Of a stretch of DNA of 64,000 bases, positions 33,901 through 48,500 are shown one piece after another; positions within the stretch are counted from its first letter, which is position 1; each line of letters begins with the position of its first letter. The stretch is taken from NCBI GenBank assembly GCA_028752905.1, contig JAQNBH010000014.1, forward strand, positions 16,165,250 through 16,229,249. The letters are read 5' to 3'. This DNA is from Cladorhizidae sp. MBARI D1340-BT2 (lineage: Eukaryota; Porifera; Demospongiae; Poecilosclerida; Cladorhizidae). The translations under genes were made by a program, and so were the position numbers. The notes under the pieces were generated by a model, which saw nothing but the letters and a program-made list of their open reading frames with translations, ran no database searches and had not been told where the DNA came from.

Positions 33901-36900
33901 GGTAAATATTGATCGCTTGCTATAGACTATACAACACTATTAAGCAATACAGTCAAATAGTCCCCACTACTTGGTCTAATAATTAAAGATACGCTTCAGT
34001 TTTTCAATAGTTTGTTTCTTTCCTTTTCTTATCCTCCTCTGTTCCCGTGGTGATCCTTCTTCCGCTCTGTCCAATCATCCTCCCCCGGGAACCCCGTAGA
34101 AGCTCGGCTCCGCTCACAGACTTGCGGTCAGGTGACCCGCTCACAACCACGCAGTCCAGGCCAGGAAGTTCCCCTGGGGCCTCTGCAGCAGCCGTTGTCG
34201 ACATCTGTCAGGTCGTTCCCTGACAGCCAACTTGTGGGGTGTCCGACAATTTAAAAAAAAAAGTTTAGCTAAAGTGTTTATGCAGAATAATTTATTTATC
34301 TCTGCTTGTTGTTTACCTAAGGTTGATCTGTAAGACAACAACAACAACAAGAGTATAAACAAGGATAAATGAAATTTAAACGTTGGTTCGTGTGTATATA
34401 CAATGTATATATAGAGAGGTACAGGTGCATGGATAGGTGGATTGATGGATCTATAGATAGATGGATAGATGGCTGGCTCATACAGAGCTACCATTTACAT
34501 GTGCACTGAAGTCATTGGGATTTCCATAGAGCTCCCGTGTAGCATAAATAAATACACTTCATGATGAGGGAAAGTGTCTCGCATGAACAACTGGAAAACA
34601 TGTCTGCTTTTTTAAATTTTATTAGTTTGCTCGAGCCACAGTTCTCAGTTCTCCATCAGACCTCCTTGAATCTAGGAGATGCCATGGCAATGTTGCAGCT
34701 GGTACTTCAAGGGGAGTCAAGGTTCACGAGTTCCAGGAAAGCTGAGGGAAGAGTGGTGTCTTTGGCTTGAGTGCGAGGCTAGTGGTGTCTTTTGGACCTC
34801 GTTCTAGGAGTTAGCACACTCATCTTTTATACTCCTGTCCTTACTCTTCTTCCCTCCATCACTGAAGCTTTATCAGATTGCACCGGTACTCTGCACTTCA
34901 ACCCCTGGCTATTGCACCAGTACTCTGCACTTCAACCCCTGGCTATTGCACCAGTACTCTGCACTTCACCCCCTGGCTATTGCGCCAGTACTCTGTACTT
35001 CACCCCCTGGCTATTGCACCAGTACTCTGCACTTCACCCCCAGACTATTGCAACAGTACTCTGCACTGCACCCCCTGGCTATTGCACCAGTACTTCACCC
35101 CCAGACTATTGCAACAGTACTCTGCACTTCACCCCCTGGCTATTGCGCCAGTACTCTGTACTTCACCCCCTGGCTATTGCACCAGTACTCTGCACTTCAA
35201 CCCCTGGCTATTGCACCAGTACTCTGTACTTCACCCCCTGGCTATTGCACCAGTACTCTGCACTTCAACCCCTGGCTATTGCACCAGTACTCTGCACTTC
35301 ACCCCCTGGCTATTGCACCAGTACTCTGTACTTCACCCCCTGGCTATTGCGCCAGTACTCTGTACTTCACCCCCTGGCTATTGCACCAGTACTCTGCACT
35401 TCACCCCCAGACTATTGCAACAGTACTCTGCACTTCACCCCCTGGCTATTGCACCAGTACTCTGCACTTCACCCCCTGACTATTGCACCAGTACTCTGCA
35501 CTTCAACCCCTGACTATTGCACCAGTACTCTGCACTCCATCCCCAGACTGAGAGAAGCTTTAGCGTATAACAAGACACACAAGGTAAGTCGCCTCAAAGC
35601 TGGTACACTTGAGTATCCACTTCAGTGATCTAGAAGCTCCTTCTCTTCAAGCTTTTGATCTCCACCAGTATCAAGTGGAGAGCTCAGTCATGGACTCTGT
35701 GCTGAATGTTTCTACGCCAATATGCTTGAACTCCCCCTCCCCCCCCCCGACCACTCGGTATTATTACTTCACCTATTCAACCCCCACAGATCACACGCCA
35801 ACTCCTGCCCTAGCTGGCTAGAGAAAGAGATGACACTCAGTCAGAATGCAATGAACCGAACATCAAATACACAGCAACATATGCCCCCTGCCCCCCCCCC
35901 CCCTCCCACCCCCCCTTTTGGTTCAATTGATCTTCGAGGAACTTGGCAACAACAATTAATTCTAAAAAAGGTCAAGTGCCCTGTAGTGCTCCCCCTATTA
36001 TGCCCCCCCCCCCCCAATTTGTTGTTTAAATCCCCCCTCCCAATTTTTACAGATTTCCCCCACACCCAAATCAAATCAAAGGCGGGAGATCCCCTTAATT
36101 GAAACTCTTAATGGAAGTTCTGTCATAGATAGATAGATGGATGGGTAGAATATATACATGTGCATGTGCGTGATTATACACATCCTGAGTTTATTGTATC
36201 CTCGGCACCTCTCCCCCTGATGGAGGTGGGACACCTACTGTATCTCTATGGTTATTTACTGTAGTGTGTGTTTGTGTACAGGAGTTTGGTGGTGGTTGCA
36301 GGATGAAGAATTCCGCAAACAGGAGCCAAGGTTTACCATTGTAAGGAAAATGGTTGTTTTTCCAGTACCATGAAGGTTGTGCCTTATGCCATTAAGATGT
36401 CCATGCATACTGTATATGTCATAAGTAAGTTGTTGTCAACCTACTCTAACCTGCCTCAACCCAGAGTGGTGTTGGTCTGTGTCCTCATAGAGCTATTGTC
36501 AACCTACTTCAACCTGCCTCAACCCAGTGTGATGTTGGTCCAGTGTGTGCCCCCATAGAGCTATTGTCAACCTACTTCAACCTGCCTCAACCTAGTGTGT
36601 GTTGGTCCAGTGTGTGTCCCCATAGAGCTATTGTCAACCTACTTCAACCTGCCTCAACCCAGTGAGATGTTGGTCCAGTGTGTGCCCCCATAGAGCTATT
36701 GTCAACCTACTTCAACCTGCCTCAACCCAGTGTGATGTTGGTCCAGTGTGTGCCCCCATAGAGCTATTGTCAACCTACTTTAGCCTGCCTCAACCCAGTG
36801 TGGTGTTGGTCCAGTGTCTGATTATCAACCTACTTCAACCTTCCTCAACCCAGAGTGGTATTGGTGCAGTGCATGGTGTCTGGCTAATGGTGTGTGCATA

Positions 36901-39900
36901 ATGTCATGTAATGTTTGTCGTTGTACTTTGACACTGAGTTACCCCTAACGTTCTTTGCAGTTATTGGAGAAGGTCTTGTTCTTTATCTACCCTGCTGTGA
37001 CTGTTACTACGGTAACATGGGTGTCTGGAATTCTGTTTGGAAAGTCTGTGCTTCCTTTTGTGATACTAGTAACAGGGTGAGTGAGTTAAACCTGTTTTTC
37101 AGGTATTGTCTCCTCCTGCCTTCTCTGTTCACATCCACTACAGACACACATGTGCACACCACACGCTTACTCACCACAGACTTTACACGCCATACACACA
37201 CATCACATATACCACACACACACATCACATATACCACACACACACACATCACATATACCACACACACACACATCACATATACCACACACACACACATCAC
37301 ATATACCACACACACACACATCACATATACCACACACACATCACATATACCACACTCACATCACATATACCACACACACATCACATATACCACACACATC
37401 ACATCACATATACCACACACACATCACATATACCACACACACACACACCATACACACACATCACATATACCACACACACACACCCATTCACCACATATTT
37501 TACTCAACCTACACACACACCACATACACACATACCACACATTCGTACATGCTCACTACCCTCACTCACCACACACTCATCACACACACACACACACACA
37601 TGCACACTTTCCACACATAAACACATTATGTACCATACACACATGATACATGGACACACCACACACACATTCTTATCAAAGTCCTTCTCTGTGTCTTGTC
37701 ACTTCCATCCATCACTGAGAGGTGCCAGAGCCAGAGCGTTGCAAGGAGTCCCCCAGCTTACAGAGAAACACATATTTGTACAGACCCAGTTTAGTGTAAA
37801 TATAGATTGCATTTATTGTTCCAGGAAGACTAAGGCCGATGATTAATTTTGCAGTGAAGATTCCCAGCCAAGGTTGAAGCAAACCTAACAGCTACTGCAC
37901 ACTTGAGGTGCTTGCTTGCATCCACAGGTGTGTGTTGAAGCAAACCTAACAGCTACTGCACACTTGAGGTGCTTGCTTGCATACACAGGTGTGTGTTGAA
38001 GCAAACCTAACAGCTACTGCACACTTGAGGTGCTTGCTTGCATACACAGGTATGTGTTGAAGCAAACCTAACAGCCACTGCACACTTGAGGTGCTTGCTT
38101 GCATACACAGGTGTGTGTTGAAGCAAACCTAACAGCTACTGCACACTTGAGGTGCTTGCTTGCAAACATAGGTGTGTGTTGAAGCAAACCTAACAGCTAC
38201 TGCACACTTGAGGTGCTTGCTTGCAAACACAGGTGTGTGTTGAAGCAAACCTAACAGCTACTGCACACTTGAGGTGCTTGCTTGCAAACACAAGTGTGTG
38301 TTGAAGCAAACCTAACAGCTACTGTACACTTGAGGTGCTTGCTTGCATACACAGGTGTGTGTTGAAGCAAACCTAACAGCTACTGCACACTTGAGGTGCT
38401 TGCTTGCATACACAGGTGTGTGTTGAAGCAAACCTAACAGCTACTGCACACTTGAGGTGCTTGCTTGCATCCACAGGTGTGTGTTGAAGCAAACCTAACA
38501 GCTACTGCACACTTGAGGTGCTTGCATGCATACACAGGTGTGTGTTGAAGCAAACCTAACAGCTACTGCACACTCGAGGTGCTTGCTTGCATACACAGGT
38601 GTGTGTTGAAGCAAACCTAGCAGCTACTGCACACTTGAGGTGCGTGCTTGCATCCACAGGTGTGTGTTGAAGGAAACCTAACAGCTACTGCACACTTGAG
38701 GTGCTTGCTTGCATCCACAGGTGTGTGTTGAAGCAAACCTAACAGCTACTGCACACTTGAGGTGCTTGCTTGCAAACACAGGTGTGTGTTGAAGCAAACC
38801 TAACAGCTACTGCACACTTGAGGTGCTTGCCTGCATACACAGGTGTGTGTTGAAGCCACCTGATGACCTGAGTTGCTCTCCTCTTAGTGAGACAGGTTTG
38901 GAATGACTCTTACCTCATACTGTAATGTGCTAAGTAGGGTGAAGTTACAGGCAGTGTGTATATACCATACCGTGGTACACTCGATGAGAACTGTCCTCTT
39001 CAGTTGCAACTTTGTAACTTAGTCTCAACTGGTTACTATAGTCCCCCCACCATTAGAATGGAAATAGATAAGCTACGATTTGTTGGAATGGGCTCCATTG
39101 AAGTAAGTAAGCAGAGGCTATGTCAGTCTAGGAGTAAACAAAAACGTATAGCAAAGAGATCCTCCACCCACAAGTGCCTAAGGCAAAGGGATTCAGAGAG
39201 TTTCCCGGTAGGCTTAGGTGCCTGTGCAGCCTTCCTCACAGAGGAGCTTCCTCAAACAGTAGGAATGGCCAAAAAGAGACAGTTCAAGATGGTATGTGTG
39301 ATCGGCAGTTGGAGTTATCAGCCATTAATAAAAAGTTGTGCAATCCAGTAACTGGAACCTAACCTTCCTTTAGCAGTAATGGAAGGTACAGAAGATATGG
39401 AATAATTAGTAGCCGCAGTTCTTTACAGTGAATGCCATATTCCCTGAAATGGTTGCCCATGGATACAGGTGTCCTAATGGACTGAACAGCAAACGAGGAT
39501 TAGAGGGCATACACAATTAATCTCGGTCCCCCAGGCACCACCTCCTCCCTGGCACCACCTCCTCCCCATCACCACGTCCTCCCCATCACTGCTAGTAGCT
39601 GCATGCTGGAGCACCACCTCCTCCCCATCACTGCTAGTAGCTGCATGCTGGAGCACCACCTCCTCCCCATCACTGCTAGTAGCTGCATGCTGGAGCACCA
39701 CCTCCTCCCCATCACAGCTAGTAGCTGCATGCTGGAGCACCACCTCCTCCCCATCACTGCTAGTAGCTACATGCTGGAGCACCACCTCCTCCCCATCACT
39801 GCTAGTAGCTACATGCTGGAGCACCACCTCCTCCCCATCACTGCTAGTAGCTACATGCTGGAGCACCACCTCCTCCCCATCACTGCTAGTAGCTACAAGC

Positions 39901-42900
39901 TGGAGCACCACCTCCTCCCTATCACTGCTAGTAGTTGTAAATAGAGCCAGGGCCTGAGCAAAGGCATAGACAGAGTTTGCTAGTCCTCACCTGCTAGTAG
40001 TTTGTTGGTGGTCATTGTCGAGGTCAGAGAAAGGGTTGCTGGAACTTGCTGGTTTTGAGATAGCCAAACAATTTCTAGTGCTCCTTCAATAGCCTCCCCA
40101 GCCAGATGGAAGACTAGACATCTGACCCATGAGACTAGGTTCAACTGCCACCTCTTTCTGCTTAGACTGGCATCTTCACTGTGCCTGTCTCCATGGAGAT
40201 TCCACAGACCTTGATGACTTGATGATCACCTTATGATTACTCACGTGTGTGACACTGCAAACACAATTAGAGAGAGAAGACGATAACACTCGGTCTTCGT
40301 TAACAATTGAACACCATTGGAGGCCCAATGCTATTGGACGGCGCTAATCCTTGGATGAAGTAGGACATGCTTCAGACCGTGCAGTGGCACTTAAACTTTG
40401 ACCCACACTTAAACACACAACACACACAAAACAACAACAGCAACTTGTACCTCTTCTAAACCACACCCACTTCTTAGCTGCCACACCCAGACAGCTTCTT
40501 AGCTGCCACACTCAGACAGCTTCTTAGCTGCCACACTCACACAGCTTCTTAGCTGCCACACTCAGACAGCTTCTTAGCTGCCACACTCAGACAGCCTCTT
40601 AGCTGCCACACTCAGACAGCCTCTTAGCTGCCACACTCAGACAGCTTCTTAGCTGCCACACTCAGACAGCCTCTTAGCTGCCACACTCAGACAGCCTCTT
40701 AGCTGCCACACTCAGACAGCCTCTTAGCTGCCACACTCAGACAGCCTCTTAGCTGCCACACTCAGACAGCTTCTTAGCCAGACAGCTTCTTAGCTGCCAC
40801 ACTCAGACAGCTTCTTAGCTGCCACACTCAGACAGCCTCTTAGCTGCCACACTCAGACAGCCTCTTAGCTGCCACACTCAGACAGCTTCTTAGCCAGACA
40901 GCTTCTTAGCTGCCACACTCAGACAGCTTCTTAGCTGCCACACTCAGACAGCCTCTTAGCTGCCACACTCAGACAGCCTCTTAGCTGCCACACTCAGACA
41001 GCCTCTTAGCTGCCACACTCAGACAGCCTCTTAGCTGCCACACTCAGACAGCCTCTTAGCTGCCACACTCAGACAGCTTCTTAGTTGCCACACTCAGACA
41101 GCCTCTTAGCTGCCACACTCAGACAGCCTATTAGCTGCCACACTCAGACAGCTTCTTAGTTGCCACACTCAGACAGCTTCTTAGCCAGACAGCTTCTTAG
41201 CTGCCACACTCAGACAGCTTCTTAGCTACCACACTCAGACAGCCTCTTAGCTGCCACACTCAGACAGCCTCTTAGCTGCCACACTCAGACAGCTTCTTAG
41301 TTGCCACACTCAGACAGCCTCTTAGCTGCCACACTCAGACAGCCTATTAGCTGCCACACTCAGACAGCTTCTTAGTTGCCACACTCTGACAGCTTCTTAG
41401 CCAGACAGCTTCTTAGCTGCCACACTCAGACAGCTTCTTAGCTGCCACACTCAGACAGCCTCTTAGCTGCCACACTCAGACAGCCTCTTAGCTGCCACAC
41501 TCAGACAGCTTCTTAGTTGCCACACTCAGACAGCCTCTTAGCTGCCACACTCAGACAGCCTATTAGCTGCCACACTCAGACAGCTTCTTAGTTGCCACAC
41601 TCAGACAGCCTCTTAGCTGCCACACTCAGACAGCCTATTAGCTGCCACACTCAGACAGCTTCTTAGTTGCCACACTCTGACAGCTTCCTATTGGAGTGTC
41701 TCTACCCTGTTCTTCCCAACCCTCTACATTCACTGCTATGTACTTTAGTACCAATGAACTCTGCACCTTCCAATGAATAGCTATGACTTGATCTGTATTC
41801 TCATCCTTCTATCCTGACACATCTATAGCATGTGTGCATAAAACAAAGCAAACCAAAGGTAAATGAAATAGTTTGACTTACACTGCATGATACAGCTCTA
41901 CCTTTGCCTTCCAGCAGCTATTGTAAGTCTGTATGTGAAGTGGGTAAGTGGGTTGTAATACATCTCTAGCAGAGCCTGCACTATGTTGCGAGAAGAGCTT
42001 TCCTTGTAGCTAATGTGACGTTCAGCAGCCGCTAAACACACACACACACATACACACATGCAGACAGATGTAGCTCTCTGTTGCGGCTACTCAATCATTT
42101 TCTTCTTCCTAGCCCATCCAAGATGCTCTCCTCCGTAGATTTCGATTTTAGCAACCATGTCATTTTTCTAGAGGCAGTCTCGCTGGCAAACTGCTTGCAT
42201 TATGTGAGCTCTAACATAGCTAGCTAATAGAGTAGGGCTAGAGGCAGCCTCACTAGCAAACTGCTTGCATTATGTGAGCTCTAACATAGCTAGCTAATAG
42301 AGTAGGGCTAGAGGCAGCCTCGCTAGCAAACTGCTTGCATTATGTGAGCTCTAACATAGCTAGCTAATAGAGTAGGGCTAGAGGCAGCCTCACTAGCAAA
42401 CTGCTTGCATTATGTGAGCTCTAACATAGCTAGCTAATAGAGTAGGGCTAGAGGCAGCCTCACTAGCAAACTGCTTGCATTATGTGAGCTCTAACATAGC
42501 TAGCTAATAGAGTAGGGCTAGAGGCAGCCTCGCTAGCAAACTGCTTGCATTATGTGAGCTCTAACATAGCTAGCTAATAGAGTAGGGCTAGAGGCAGCCT
42601 CACTAGCAAACTACTTGCATTATGTGAGCTCTAACATAGCTAGCTAATAGAGTAGGGCTAGAGGCAGCCTCGCTAGCAAACTGCTTGCATTATGTGAGCT
42701 CTAACATAGCTAGCTAATAGAGTAGGGCTAGAGGCAGCCTCGCTAGCAAACTGCTTGCATTATGTGAGCTCTAACATAGCTAGCTAATAGAGTAGGGCTA
42801 GAGGCAGCCTCACTAGCAAACTGCTTGCATTATGTGAGCTCTAACATAGCTAGCTAATAGAGTAGGGCTAGAGGCAGCCTCTAACAAACTGCTTGCATTA

Positions 42901-45340
42901 TGTGAGCTCTAACATAGCTAGCTAATAGAGTAGGGCTAGAGGCAGCCTCACTAGCAAACTGCTTGCATTATGTGAGCTCTAACATAGCTAGCTAATAGAG
43001 TAGGGCTAGAGGCAGCCTCACTAGCAAACTGCTTGCATTATGTGAGCTCTAACATACATGTAGCTAGCGTAGTTGCGGGTATGGTTGCATGTTGCTTTGT
43101 TTATGTGCTAACGTCGGGGAACGTGAAAAACACATGTGCAGGAGTATCGCTAAACAAAATGGCTGATGGTTGCAAGTGCCAACACACACACACAACACAC
43201 ACACACACACACACACACTACATACACACATACACCACACAAAGACACCACACACAACCAACCCACGTACTCACACACACACACACACACCTGCACACAC
43301 ACATACAACACACACACACACCGATTTTCTTTCACAGATAAGCAGATGTATTATTCTGCAGCTGCATTTGTTTGCAAGCATAGAAAGGAGCAGTCAGTTT
43401 ATAAATAATACCTAAGCTTTGTCTGACATAACAGGTGGCCTATGCTTGCTGTTAGTTGCTACTTGTAGCAATAGAATAACAATGCCGTGCGTATCAGTGC
43501 AGCTGTTGCCATGGCCGCAGAAGAAGCCATAGCTGATGCTAATAACGAAGCAGCAACATTATCAAGGAGAAGATAAACTCTCGATGAACTCTCAGTTGAC
43601 ATAATAACATTACAATAACCTTCTCAATAATCAACTTGAAATTGAATTCTCTCGACGTTCGACTAGATTCTCTAGCCTTTATCATTATTCATGATGAGAG
43701 CATCTAGTTGAAACATCGAGAGAATACAATTTCAAGTTGATTATTGAGAGGGTTATTGAAGAGAAATCTCGTGTCCTAGCTTGTGTATGGACGGTGGACG
43801 GTACAAGGGAAAGTCACAAGATAGAAAAGTGTTTAGAAGGAGGCGATGTTCTTGACTTGTTGCAGCTCTCAACATCACAACTGCTGGGCTGGAGCAGTTC
43901 AACATCACAACTGCTGGGCTGGAGCAGCCACCATCACAACTGCTGGCTGGAGCAGTTCAACATCACAACTGCTGGGCTGGAGCAGTTCAACATCACAACT
44001 GCTGGGCTGGAGCAGCCAACATCACGACTGCTGAGCTGGATCAGTTCAACATCAAGACTGCTGGGCTGGAACAGCTCTCAACATTACTACTGCTGGGCTG
44101 GAGCAGTTCAACATCACGACTGCTGGGCTGGAGCAGTTCAACATCACGACTGCTGGGCTGGGAGCAGTTCAACATCACGACTGCTGAGCTGGAGCAGTTC
44201 AACATCACGACTGCTGGGCTGGAACAGTTCTCAACATTACTACTGCGGCTGGAGCAGTTCAACATCAAGACTTCTGGTCTGGAGCAACTTTGAACATTTC
44301 ACGGGAGACTGACAGCTCAACTAGAATAATATTTTTAGAAAATATGTTACAAGAACACAAGAAAAATACTCACAGAAAGGAGACTTGCCATGTAATACAC
44401 ACACACATTAGACGACCCTTTACCATGTATTCGACCCTTTACCATTTAGTTATTTGTATGGAGTTATTAAATGATAAAGCTCTCCCTCTTATTTTGGAGA
44501 ACCATATTTTTTTAAAGTATAGCATTTAATTCACTGTCATGCTCGTTATACTTCGTGCACACATGGGCTATAATGGGTGACAGCCTGACAGTGCCCTCTC
44601 CAGGTGGATCGAGTTTGAGAAACTACGGTCAAATAGCGATAGAAAGCCATTACCATCTTAATAGTGCCTTCTTAAGCTCTCCTAGTGCCATGCTCCGGCA
44701 AACCTATTTGTAATGCAACCCCCATCCACAGTGAAGACGACCCTTTACCCACTCTAGATATCTTGCCCCAATGTTAACTATTATATATATATATATATGT
44801 ATTCCCACCAGGTTTATCGCCTTCAGCCTGTATCTAGTTCCTCTGCAGTCCAGTTTTGCAAAGCGTAATACGCCTGCCGACACGGGTGAGGATGGATGTG
44901 GGTGTGGTTTGTTTTATGTTTGGCTACTGTGTTGGCTTGTTGATACGATTCTGCTCGTGTCAACATTGCCAGTGCACCCAATGCATTGAGGATTGAGACG
45001 ATAAGCAAGTGCTGAATAGAATGTTCTGCTTGTTTGGTGTGCGATGCAGAGAGTGCTACCAGCTGTAGTGCCCTCATCAGTGGTGAACACTACCCTTTAC
45101 CCTTTTTGGATCTCATGCTAATTGTGTGTGCATGTATAGTATATATAACCTTCTCAATAATCAACTTGAATTTGTATTCTCTCGACGTTTCAACTAGATG
45201 CTCCAGTGTTCGTCAGGAATAACGAGACATTAAGACTGGCATGAGTCTGCTATAAACCAGTAGCCTATCCACCACATACTATAAAACCACACCTCAGCAC
45301 ATGCGTCCAGCATGTGAACCAGATGTGGAGGGGAAAAAGT

Positions 45341-45377
<37 letters not shown>

Positions 45378-45510
45378 TAATAATAATAAATGAATATAAA
45401 TGAATAATAATAATAATAATAATAATTTGAATTTGAATAATAAATGCACAATAATAATAAATATAATAATATAATAAATATAATAATATAATAATAATAA
45501 TAATAATATG

Positions 45511-45578
<68 letters not shown>

Positions 45579-48500
45579 ATATGGACAATTAAAAAAAAGA
45601 AGTAATTATGGTGGTCGTCGCTTCAAGTTCAGGCTCTTGAGAGTAGCTCCCCACAAGATCATTCCACAGTCTCCATTGAACCACTCACATTTTGGTGCAG
45701 CAATGCCTCCTTCACTAGCAGTTTCTTCTGGCCTGGTCCAAGATGGTGGCTTCCTCCCACAAAATAGGATGTCCATTATCCCATGCATGCTCAGCAATTG
45801 CAGACTTCTATTTATTACACTTTCTACAGGTACCTTGATGTTCTTTCACTCTGGTCTCCAGTCTTCTGATAGTCTCCCCTATGTAGTATTTCCAACAGCT
45901 ATAAGGGATGCGGTACACAACACATGAGTGCATATTAGCTGGTAAAACATCCTTCACTCTGCTCAGTTGTGTTCTCAGAGTTCTTCCCGATCTGAAGACG
46001 ACTTTGATGATGAACTTCCTGCAGACCCTCCTGATGTCCTCACTCATCCCTGCTGCATAAGGAACCACTACCATGGGATCCTTCTTTTTAGACCCCTCAT
46101 TGCCCATACTGGTGCACTCGTCTTCCTTTCTGCGTTTAGATGTATCTGCAGACAAAAGGTTGATGAAGTCTTGCGGATAACCATTCTCTATAAAGATTTT
46201 ATTCAAATGATGTTCTTCCTGCCAAAGGACCTCCTCAGTCACTACTCTCCTGGCTATATCTTCACCACTCCTCTTCTGACATGGATAGGATGATGTGATT
46301 TATAATCTAGGTACTGGTTGGTGTGAGTGGGTTTTCTGTAAGCTGTTGCAGTTAGCCTTCCATCTTCCTTCCTGCGCAGGTGGCAATCCAGAAAGGTATT
46401 ATTATAATATTTTTGCCACATCCGGTTCACGTGCTGGACGCTTGTGCCGGGGTGTGGTTTTGTAGCACGTGGTGAATAACTAGCTACCGGTATATAGCAG
46501 GCTCACACAAGTCACCTGAGTCTTGGCGTCTCTGATGAAGGCTAGAGCATCTAGTCGAAATGTCGAGAGAATACAATCTCGGGATGATTATTGAGAAGGT
46601 TATTGTAATGTTATTATGACAACTGAGAGTGTATATTTAGTGTGTGTGTATGTGTGTGTGCCTGTGTGCCTGCCTCCAGCTCTGATCCAGCACGCGGTGG
46701 TGGTATGGGTGTATACCTCGCTGCTCCTCACTGTGCCTGCTGTCTTCTTCATAGCTCTCTCCTACGACAGATCCATCCAATTCTTCCTGGTACAAGCTCC
46801 TCTTCTTTTGTCTTTTGGTTCTTACCTCTTCCTCCTCCTTCTCTTTCCGTTCCTTCTCGTTCCTTCCTCTTTCTTCTTCATTGCACTCCTCCCCCCCTCC
46901 CTCTCTGTTTCTGTCATCTTGATTTCTCGCCTTCTTCCTCTACTTATGTACTCCTTCCTTTACATCAGGTCCTCCATCTTACCCCTCTCCTCCTCCCCAT
47001 TTTTATCCTATTTTAACCCTATCCCTTCCTTCTTTTTTGACCCTATCCCTTCTTAGTTTAACCCTATCCCTTCCTTCATAGTCCCTTCCTTGTTAACTTA
47101 ACCCCATCCTTCCTTCTTAGTTTAGTCCTATCCCTTCTTCTTCCTACCCCTGCCTTCCTATCTTAACCCCATCCTTCCTTTAGTTTAAATAACCCTATCC
47201 CTTCTTCTTCGTTTAACCATATCCCTTCATAGTTTAACCCTAACCCTGCCATCTTATCTTACCCCAACCTTCCTTCTTAGTTTAACCCTATACTTCTTCG
47301 TTTAACCCTATCCTTCTTAGTTTAACTCTATCCTTCTTAGTTTAACCCTATCCCTTCATAGTTTAACCCTATCCCTGCCTTCATATTTTGACTATATCCC
47401 GGGTCCTCTCCCACTTGCCTTTTCTTCGTCTTCTTTGTCTACCTTTTCTGTTCTCCTTGTCTTCTTTGCTACAGTCTTTTTACACCATCACTCTTCCTCC
47501 TTTTCTCCCCCATTTCTTGACTGCTCTCTTTAAATTTCTCCCTCTCATAATTCACAAAACTTGTCAACCTTCCTCCCTCTCCCCTCTTCCTCCTCTCTCC
47601 TCCCTTCCTCCCTCTCTCCTCCCACTCCCCTCCCTTCCTCCCTCTCCCCTCCCTTCCTCCCTCTCTCCTCCCTCTCCCCTCCCTTCCTCCCTCTCCCCTC
47701 CCTTCCTCCCTCTCCCCTCCCTTCCTCCCTCTCCCCTCCCTTCCTCCCTCTCCCCTTCCTTGCTCCCTCTCCGCTCCCTTCTCCCCTGACTCGTGTCACT
47801 GTGTACAGATAATCGCTCTGCTGGTGTGCAGCCCTGTATATCTGCTCTCTCTGCTGGAGGCACAGCACCTGGGGCAATGGTTTGGTATGAATGACTCATT
47901 TGGTGTTCTTTGAAGATAAAATGATTTTTAGCAGTTGACATAAAATTGAAGATCACTTATAATCAGCTCAAATTGGTCCAAGATAATCAGCTCAAATTGG
48001 TCCAAGATAATCAGCTCAAATTGGTCCAAGAGCCAACCTTTCTACACAACTGCTGCAGTCTTGGCCCTGATGAATGGTTGAAGTGTTGGCTTGAGAACCA
48101 ATTTGAGAGATAAAAACTTCTGATTGGCATTCTTTGAAGATGTTGTCTGGTCTCAAGGTCGGTTCGCAATACGATGTTGTGGCACATCACTCGCAGCTGT
48201 TCACAATACCAGCGTAAAAACACGTTCACCCCTGGAGCTATGAATGACACTCCTTTATATGGTCTGGTTTTCCAAACCAAGCACACTCTCCAGCAGAGAC
48301 AAATGATGACCAGCAGCTGAGAACATACATATACACATATATACTTATATCTACATATATATATATAGACATATTTATATGTATAATATTTATATGTATA
48401 CTTATATCTACATATAGACATATATACTTATATCTACATATATATAGACATATTTATATATATACTTATATCCACACATAGACATATATATATCTACATA

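Larger units (their letters stand above)
45140..46625 (-). mobile_element. Penelope-like retroelement, 5'-truncated, flanked by inverted terminal repeats
   Basis: PLEs encode a reverse transcriptase fused to a GIY-YIG endonuclease. Here coding runs on the minus strand from about 46392 to 45606: a piece resembling the RT end (TAYRKPTHTNQYLDYKSHHP), a linker, then GIY-YIG (VVYRIPYSC...YYIGETIRRLETRVKEH). The coding has stops and shifts and is dead. An AAT tract follows (45345-45590). The two terminal repeats, 45140-45340 and 46405-46625, are inverted copies of each other (CTCGACGTTTCAACTAGATG / CTAGTCGAAATGTCGAGAGA), the inverted arrangement known for some PLE terminal repeats. The insertion fills nearly all of intron 10. 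Confidence 0.87.

Noticed and set aside
34792..35628. Long plus-strand open frames (up to 278 codons) rich in CTS, PWLLHQYS and similar
   Set aside because: They coincide with a 34-base minisatellite that is open in all three forward frames because the unit has no stop; no unique flanking coding sequence.
36961..37080. Alternative frame for exon 8 (IGEGLVLYLPCCDCYYGNMG)
   Set aside because: It would follow from the strong donor at 36425 but leads to a stop in exon 9; the other frame gives two clean hydrophobic helices.
36915..37846. Open frames over 240 codons, His/Thr-rich
   Set aside because: Mostly CA-rich simple repeat; the start overlaps the real exon 8 in another frame.
40466..41690. 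Regular short repeats with spacers, superficially like a CRISPR array
   Set aside because: The units are directly tandem with no unique spacers, and the genome is eukaryotic; the same holds for the other arrays.
45340..45588. Poly-Tyr/poly-Leu/poly-Ile frames
   Set aside because: An (AAT)n microsatellite inside a PLE.
47545..47956. Glu/Arg/Gly-rich minus-strand frames
   Set aside because: The antisense of a CCCTTCCTCCCTCTCC array in intron 11.
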